This document shows positions 59,195 to 64,000 of a stretch of 64,000 nucleotides of DNA, one piece after another. This stretch comes from CAVSUR01 sp963846005 (lineage in GTDB: Bacteria; Actinomycetota; Actinomycetes; Streptosporangiales; Streptosporangiaceae). The notes beneath the pieces are model-generated. The model had not been told where the DNA came from. It worked only from the letters and a program-made list of their open reading frames with translations, and did not search any database. Position numbers and translations under genes: made by a program. Numbering within the stretch: position 1 is the first letter of the stretch; each line of letters opens with the position of its first letter. The DNA lies in contig CAWJUH010000003.1 in assembly GCA_963846005.1 (NCBI GenBank), positions 992,001 through 1,056,000 of the forward strand, given 5' to 3'.

Positions 59195-60721
59195 ATGGCG
59201 GCAACCAGCAGTGACATCAGTCCGGGCAGCGCAGCGGGAGCGGGCAAGCTGCACCGCAACCTGAGCATCTGGGAGGCCATCGGCATCTCCCTGGCCCTGA
59301 TGGCCCCGTCGATGGCGGCCTCGATCAACCCGCAGGGCACCGCGACCACGGTGGGCCGGGCCACCCCCATTGCCTTCGCGCTGGCGTTCGCCGGCGTGCT
59401 GCTGGTGGCCTACACCTTCGTCCGGCTGACCCAGCGGTTCCACCATTCCGGCTCGGTCTACGGGTTCGTCGGGGCGACGCTCGGGCCGCGGGCGGGGGTG
59501 ATCTCCGGCTGGGCGCTGACCGGCACCTACACCTTCTACGGCGTGGTCACCTCGATGGCGGGCGGCCGGTTCGCCTCGGACCTGCTGAACGCGGTCGGCA
59601 TCTGGAAGAACCCGCCCGCCTGGTCGGGCTTCCTGCTCGGCGCGATCGGCATGGTCGTGGTCTGGTGGATCGCGATCACGCCCGCCCGCGGCGGCACCCG
59701 GCTGCTGCTGGCCGCCGAGGCGATCACGGTCGCGCTGATCGTGATCGTGATCGCGATCGTGTTCGTCAAGCTGCTCGGACACAGCGGCCCGGGCAAGCTG
59801 GGGGTCACCTCGTCGGTGTTCAGCCTGCCGCAGGGCACCCCGCTGTCCACCGTCTTCCTCGGCGTGGTGTTCGGGTTCCTGTCCTTCGCCGGCTTCGAGG
59901 CCGCCGCCACGCTCGGTGAGGAGACCCGCCGCCCCAACCGGGACATCCCGCGCGCCATCCTCGGCGTCGCGGTGTTCGGCGGCGTGTACTTCTTCGTGGT
60001 CACCGCGGTGGAGATGATGGGCTTCGGCACCTCCGCCGCCGGGGTGAAGGCGTTCATCGCCTCCCAGTCGCTGATCGGCGACCTCGGCACCACCTACGTG
60101 GCGTCCTGGATCGGCAACCTGATCACCATCGGCGCGATGATCTCCGCGTTCAGCTGCGCGCTGGCCTGCACGGTCGGCGCGTCCCGGCTGGCCTTCGCGA
60201 TGGGCCGCGACGCGGTCTTGCCCGGGCGCCTTGCCCGCGTCGCGGATCGCCGCGGCACGCCCACCACGGCCACCGCCGTGGTCGCGCTGGCCGTCTACGT
60301 GGTCATCGCCTTCACCTGGTTCGTGCTGCGCGGCGACCCGTTCACGCTGTTCCTGGAAAGCGGCGTGATCGGCACGCTGATCCTGCTGGTGGTCTACGTG
60401 CTGGCCACGATCGGCATGATGCGGCTGGTGTTCTTCTCCGGCCAGACCGCGGTCCGGCGGTGGGAGATCGCGATCCCGGTGCTCGGCCTGATCGTGCTGG
60501 GCTACACGCTGTTCCGCAACGTGTGGCCGCTGCCCACCGGGGTGAACTGGTGGGGCCCGGCCGTGGCGATCGCCTGGCTGGCCATCGGGATCATCGGGGT
60601 ATTCGCCCGCCCGGCCGCGGCCCGGCGGGCCGGCGAGATGCTGACCCGGGCCGAGGGCCTGAACGCGGCCGCGCCGCAGGCCCCGGCCGTGGTTGCCCCG
60701 GGCGGCAGCGCGTCAGCATGA
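59195..60721 (+). CDS. APC-superfamily amino acid permease
   Basis: A 508-aa permease with twelve to fourteen helices. IGISLALMAPSMAASINPQG, FHHSGSVYGFVGATLGPRAG and FLSFAGFEAAATLGEETRRP are amino-acid permease signatures. GGAGGCGCGG precedes the ATG. A glutamine-synthetase-like gene starts 53 bases after it and is likely cotranscribed, suggesting uptake of an amine or amino acid that is then glutamylated. Confidence 0.92.
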   Translation: MAATSSDISPGSAAGAGKLHRNLSIWEAIGISLALMAPSMAASINPQGTATTVGRATPIAFALAFAGVLLVAYTFVRLTQRFHHSGSVYGFVGATLGPRAGVISGWALTGTYTFYGVVTSMAGGRFASDLLNAVGIWKNPPAWSGFLLGAIGMVVVWWIAITPARGGTRLLLAAEAITVALIVIVIAIVFVKLLGHSGPGKLGVTSSVFSLPQGTPLSTVFLGVVFGFLSFAGFEAAATLGEETRRPNRDIPRAILGVAVFGGVYFFVVTAVEMMGFGTSAAGVKAFIASQSLIGDLGTTYVASWIGNLITIGAMISAFSCALACTVGASRLAFAMGRDAVLPGRLARVADRRGTPTTATAVVALAVYVVIAFTWFVLRGDPFTLFLESGVIGTLILLVVYVLATIGMMRLVFFSGQTAVRRWEIAIPVLGLIVLGYTLFRNVWPLPTGVNWWGPAVAIAWLAIGIIGVFARPAAARRAGEMLTRAEGLNAAAPQAPAVVAPGGSASA

Positions 60722-60773
60722 TGGGTCCTGCCGCGACGACGCGGCGTCCGCCGCTGCCCAGGGAGGGCTGAGC

Positions 60774-62159
60774 ATGCCGCGCTCCTACACCCGGATCCGC
60801 AGCGAGGCCGAGCGCGCCGCCGACGAGCGCACCGCGCACGCCCTGGAACGCCGGCTCGGCGGCCAGGTCAGCGTGGTCGCGGTCACCTTCGTGGACCACA
60901 GCGGCGCGGCCCGGGTCAAGGCGGTGCCGCTGTCCGGGCTGGCCGCGGCGGCCCGGGCGGGAGTCGGCTTCTCGCCGGTCATCGACGCGTTCACCAGCGA
61001 CGGCGGCATCGACGGCAGCTCGCCGCTCGCGGTACCCGACGGTGACCTGCGAATGGTCCCGGACCTGGACCGGCTGGCGGTGCTGGCCGACCCGGAGGGC
61101 TGGGCCTGGGCGCCCGGGGACCGGTTCGGCCAGGACGGCACGGTGCACCCGTGCGACCAGCGCTCGTTCGCCCGCGCCCAGGTGACGGCCGGGCTGGAGC
61201 GGGGGATCAGCGCGCTGGTGGCGTTCGAGACCGAGTGGATGGTCGGCCAGCCGGGCAGCGACTTCGTGCCCGGCGTCGGCGGCACCGGGTACGGGCTGTC
61301 CCGGCTGCTGGACGGGGCCGGCTACGCCCGCGACGTGGTCGACAGCCTGGAGGCCGCCGGGGTCCGGGTGCAGCAGATCCACCCCGAGTTCGGGCCCGGC
61401 CAGTTCGAGATCTCCGTCGCCGCCCAGGACCCGGTGTCGGCCGCCGACACCAACGTGCTGGTCAAGCTGGTCATCTCGGCGGTGTCGGCCCGGCACGGCC
61501 TGCGCGCCTCGTTCGCGCCCGCGGTGGCGACGAACCTGGTCGGCAACGGCGGGCACCTGCACGCCAGCTTCTGGCACAGCGGGCAGAACCTGCTGGCCGG
61601 CGGGCCCGGCCGGTACGGGATGACCGAGCCGGGCGAGTCCATCGTGGCCGGGCTGCTGGACGCGCTGCCCGCGTTGCTGGCCATCGGCGCCCCCAGCCCC
61701 GCGTCTTACCTGCGGCTGCAGCCGTCCCGCTGGGCCGGGGTGTACCAGATCTGGGGCCGGGAAAACCGGGAGGCGGCCGTCCGGTTCGTGGCGGCCGCGG
61801 CGGGCGAGGCGGCCGCCGCGAATGTGGAGCTCAAGTGCTTCGACGCGACGGCCAACCCGTACCTGCTGGCCGGGGCGGTGATGGCGGTGGCGGTGGCCAG
61901 CGCCGACCGGCACACCAGGCTGCCCGACGAAGTGACCGGGGACCCCGGCGCGGCCGGCCATCCGCAGGCCGGCGAGGCGGCCCGGCTGCCCACGTCGCTG
62001 GCCGAGTCGGTCAAGGCGCTGGAGGCCAGCGCGGACCTGCGGGCCGCGGCCGGCGAGCAGCTGCTCAGCACCTTCGCCGCCGCCCGCCGCGCCGAGATCG
62101 GCCTGACCGACGGCATGTCGGAGGAGCAGGTGGCCGCGCACTACCGCTGGCTGCTCTGA
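60774..62159 (+). CDS. Glutamine synthetase-like (gamma-glutamylating) enzyme
   Basis: A 461-aa ligase of the GlnA fold. VSVVAVTFVDHSGAARVKAV is the beta-grasp start, VAFETEWMVGQPG and QIHPEFGPGQFEISVAAQDP carry metal-binding Glu residues, NGGHLHASFW the ATP/Glu loop, RLQPSRWAGVYQIWGRENRE the Arg-rich glutamate site and NVELKCFDATANPYLLAGAV the end. It departs from housekeeping GlnA (no KPFENMFDG-type loop or adenylylation tyrosine motif), and an adjacent permease fits gamma-glutamylation of an amine or polyamine. The ATG follows GGGAGGG. Confidence 0.88.
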   Translation: MPRSYTRIRSEAERAADERTAHALERRLGGQVSVVAVTFVDHSGAARVKAVPLSGLAAAARAGVGFSPVIDAFTSDGGIDGSSPLAVPDGDLRMVPDLDRLAVLADPEGWAWAPGDRFGQDGTVHPCDQRSFARAQVTAGLERGISALVAFETEWMVGQPGSDFVPGVGGTGYGLSRLLDGAGYARDVVDSLEAAGVRVQQIHPEFGPGQFEISVAAQDPVSAADTNVLVKLVISAVSARHGLRASFAPAVATNLVGNGGHLHASFWHSGQNLLAGGPGRYGMTEPGESIVAGLLDALPALLAIGAPSPASYLRLQPSRWAGVYQIWGRENREAAVRFVAAAAGEAAAANVELKCFDATANPYLLAGAVMAVAVASADRHTRLPDEVTGDPGAAGHPQAGEAARLPTSLAESVKALEASADLRAAAGEQLLSTFAAARRAEIGLTDGMSEEQVAAHYRWLL

Positions 62160-62198
62160 CGCCCGGCGGGCCGCCCGTTACCCGGCCCGGCTGACGGC

Positions 62199-62275
62199 GG
62201 CCGCCGGCCGCCCATGTGCTCGGCGGGCTCTGGCCGATATGCCCGGCGGCAGTCGGCCGCCGGCCGCCCGTGTGC
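62199..62275. repeat. 21-bp direct repeat between GS-like and helicase genes
   Basis: GGCCGCCGGCCGCCC followed by ATGTGC or GTGTGC occurs at 62199-62219 and 62255-62275, one mismatch. Shorter copies (GGCCGCCCAGG) lie at 62288 and inside the helicase 3' end at 62314. It is probably slippage-prone GC-rich sequence; no function is evident. Confidence 0.6.
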
Positions 62276-62301
62276 CTTGCATGCTCCGGCCGCCCAGGTG
62301 C

Positions 62302-64000
62302 CTAGCGGGCCTCGGCCGCCCAGGCGCGGAGCATGGCGATGCGGGCGCGGATCTGCTCCCCGGTGGCCTGCGGCAGCGGCGGCCCGCTGCAGGCACGCCG
62401 CAGGTGGGCGTGGATCACGCCGTGCGGCTGCCCGGTCCGGTGGTGCCACGCGGCGATCAGCGTGTTCAGCTCCTTGCGCAGCCCGGCCAGCGACTCCCGG
62501 GCGGTGGCCGGGCCGGCCGGTACCTGACGCGGGCCGCCCGGGGCCGGCCCGCCGTTCCCGGCGGCCGCGGCCGTCCCGGGCAGGCCGGCCCGGCGCAGCT
62601 GGTCGGCCTGCCGCTGCCGCAGCAGGGCCGCGACCTGGTCGGGCTCCAGCAGGCCGGGCAGGCCGAGGAAGTCCTCGTCCTCGGCCGACGCGCCGAACTC
62701 GCCGCCGTCGTAGAGCACCTTGTCGAAATGAGCGGAGGCGGCCAGTGGCCGGAACGGCGCCTCGTCCAGCGCATCGGGGGCATCGCGCTGCCGCCTGGCC
62801 CCGGCCAGCTCCCGCTCCTCGTCGTCCGCCCCGGCCGCGCGCAGCACGTGGTCGCGCTCGGCCTCCAGCTCCGCGGCGTAGCCGAGCAGCGACGGAATCG
62901 ACGGCAGGAAGATCGAGGCGGTCTCGCCGCGCCGCCGGGCCCGGACGAAGCGGCCGACGGCCTGGGCGAAGAACAGCGCGGTGCCGGTGCTGGTCGCGTA
63001 CACCCCGACCGCCAGCCGGGGGATGTCCACCCCCTCGGACACCATCCGCACGGCCACCATCCACCGCTCACCGGAGGCGGCGAACGCGGCGATCTTCTTG
63101 CTGGCCGTGCGGTCGTCGGACAGCACCACCACCGGCCGGGTGCCGGTCACCCGGCGCAGCAGCGCGGCGTAGGCGCGGGCGCCCTCGTGATCTCCGGCGA
63201 TCACCAGGCCCGCGGCGTCGGGCATGCCGCGCCGCACCTCGGTCAGCCGCCGGTCGGCCGCCTCCATCACCCGGGCCACCCACTCCCCGGCCGGGTCCAG
63301 CGCGGTCCGCCAGGCCTGCGCGAGCTGATCGGGTGTGACCTGGGTGCCGAGCGTGCCGGACAGCTCGTCGCCGGCCCGGGTGCGCCAGCGCATCTCGCCG
63401 GAGTAGGCCAGGAAGATGACCGGCCGGACCACCGTGTCGGCCAGCGCGGGGCTGTAGCCGTACACGTAGTCGGCCCGGCTGCGCAGGCCGCCGTCCGGCT
63501 CGCGCAGATACTCGACGAACGGGATCGGGCTGGCGTCGCTGCGAAAGGGCGTGCCGGTCAGCCCCAGCCGGCGGCGAGCCGGGTCGAACGCCTCGCGCAC
63601 CGCCTCGCCCCACGACAGCGCGTCGCCTGCATGGTGGATCTCGTCGAAGATGACCAGCGTGCGGCGGTTCTGGGTGCGCTGGCGGTGCAGCGCCGGATGC
63701 GCCGCCACCTGCGCGTAGGTCACCACCACGCCGGTGAAGTCGGCGGAGGCACGGCCCTGGGCGTTGCGGTAGGCCGGGTCCAGCGGGATGCCGAACTGAT
63801 GCGCGGCCTGCGCCCACTGGTGCTTGAGGTGCTCGGTCGGGGTGACCACGGTGACCGCCGCCACCTCCCGGCGGGCCAGCAGCTCGGCGGCGACCGTGAG
63901 CGCGTAGCTGGTCTTGCCGGCGCCGGGCGTGGCGACCAGCAGGAAGTCGCGCCGCAGCGACCGGAAGTACTCCTGGTAAGCGGCCCGCTGCCAGGCGCGC
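62302..64000 (-). CDS. DEAD/DEAH-box helicase, cut by the right edge
   Basis: The visible 565 codons contain a superfamily 2 helicase core. Walker A is ATPGAGKT (63911-63934), motif Ia VTPTEHLKHQW, motif II VIFDEIHHAGD, motif III LGLTGTPFRSD, then VRMVSEGVDIPRLAVGVYA and QAVGRFVRARRR as motifs V and VI. The C-terminal 150 residues are Ala/Gly/Pro-rich with a final helical segment. The frame is open through 64000, so the start is outside; the GTG at 63864 would lack Walker A. Similar proteins are annotated as restriction-enzyme-like or DNA repair helicases; no nuclease partner is visible. Confidence 0.9.
   Translation of the reverse strand, partial: RAWQRAAYQEYFRSLRRDFLLVATPGAGKTSYALTVAAELLARREVAAVTVVTPTEHLKHQWAQAAHQFGIPLDPAYRNAQGRASADFTGVVVTYAQVAAHPALHRQRTQNRRTLVIFDEIHHAGDALSWGEAVREAFDPARRRLGLTGTPFRSDASPIPFVEYLREPDGGLRSRADYVYGYSPALADTVVRPVIFLAYSGEMRWRTRAGDELSGTLGTQVTPDQLAQAWRTALDPAGEWVARVMEAADRRLTEVRRGMPDAAGLVIAGDHEGARAYAALLRRVTGTRPVVVLSDDRTASKKIAAFAASGERWMVAVRMVSEGVDIPRLAVGVYATSTGTALFFAQAVGRFVRARRRGETASIFLPSIPSLLGYAAELEAERDHVLRAAGADDEERELAGARRQRDAPDALDEAPFRPLAASAHFDKVLYDGGEFGASAEDEDFLGLPGLLEPDQVAALLRQRQADQLRRAGLPGTAAAAGNGGPAPGGPRQVPAGPATARESLAGLRKELNTLIAAWHHRTGQPHGVIHAHLRRACSGPPLPQATGEQIRARIAMLRAWAAEAR

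Noticed and set aside
62199..62330. CRISPR-like repeats after the GS-like gene
   Set aside because: Only two 21-bp copies plus partial ones, made of simple GGCCGCC units, with no regular spacers and no cas genes.

Overview
The window is very GC-rich (most third codon positions are G or C), uses many GTG starts, has short intergenic gaps and often overlaps neighbouring genes by 4 bases (ATGA or GTGA). With korAB, an LCP/LytR wall ligase, a DUF6542 membrane protein, a GAF-ANTAR regulator, WhiB-free actinobacterial regulators and few T-tract terminators, this points to a chromosome of a filamentous-type Actinomycetota, most like the Streptosporangiales/Streptomycetales. That placement is inference from gene content; there is no rRNA here. 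No CRISPR array, prophage or insertion sequence was seen.

Layout. 1-9.2 kb: 2-oxoacid:ferredoxin oxidoreductase (korBA), two unknown proteins, a GNAT enzyme, a small three-gene operon (wHTH regulator, membrane coiled coil, HEAT-like repeat protein), yajQ and a tRNA-Tyr followed by a gene-poor patch. 9.3-12 kb: a symmetrical cassette in which a MerR regulator and an ArsB/SLC13-type permease diverge from a shared 30-bp promoter and each is followed by one copy of a paralogous VOC protein. 12-18.4 kb: HExxH peptidase with a coupled membrane protein, phytanoyl-CoA dioxygenase-like enzyme, rnhA, aldo/keto reductase, a beheaded PIN-domain remnant, an LCP protein and DUF6542. 18.4-22.7 kb: an operon of MFS transporter, sphingosine-1-phosphate-lyase-like PLP enzyme and FGGY kinase.

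24.3-35.8 kb is the functional core: glpF, dhaK, dhaL and glpK, then glpA, glpB, glpC and a DhaM-HPr-Enzyme I fusion. Together they take glycerol in, make dihydroxyacetone phosphate through glycerol 3-phosphate, and phosphorylate dihydroxyacetone from PEP with a phosphorelay carried in one polypeptide. 35.9-45 kb: SDR/epimerase, acyltransferase, DJ-1/PfpI protein, photolyase, GNAT, an EamA/DMT-like transporter coupled to a methyltransferase, zinc alcohol dehydrogenase and an APC permease. 45-50.8 kb: an NB-ARC/TPR protein divergent from a Nudix-box-like protein, xylulokinase and DUF4188. 50.9-57 kb: a drug-efflux MFS divergent from its TetR regulator, a methyltransferase, a class II glutamine amidotransferase, a YafY-type regulator and a GAF-ANTAR regulator. 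57-64 kb: a small membrane protein and a sugar transporter, each behind a sigma-B/F-like promoter, an APC permease with a glutamine-synthetase-like enzyme, and a DEAD/DEAH helicase that runs off the right edge.

An unusual property of the sequence itself: at least six otherwise intact genes, and probably eight, lose their frame by exactly one missing base, three of them at a C5/G5 run. Every case has the same sign, so I read this as a systematic base-calling or assembly error and not as gene decay. Those genes are listed as single CDS features with the break position stated.
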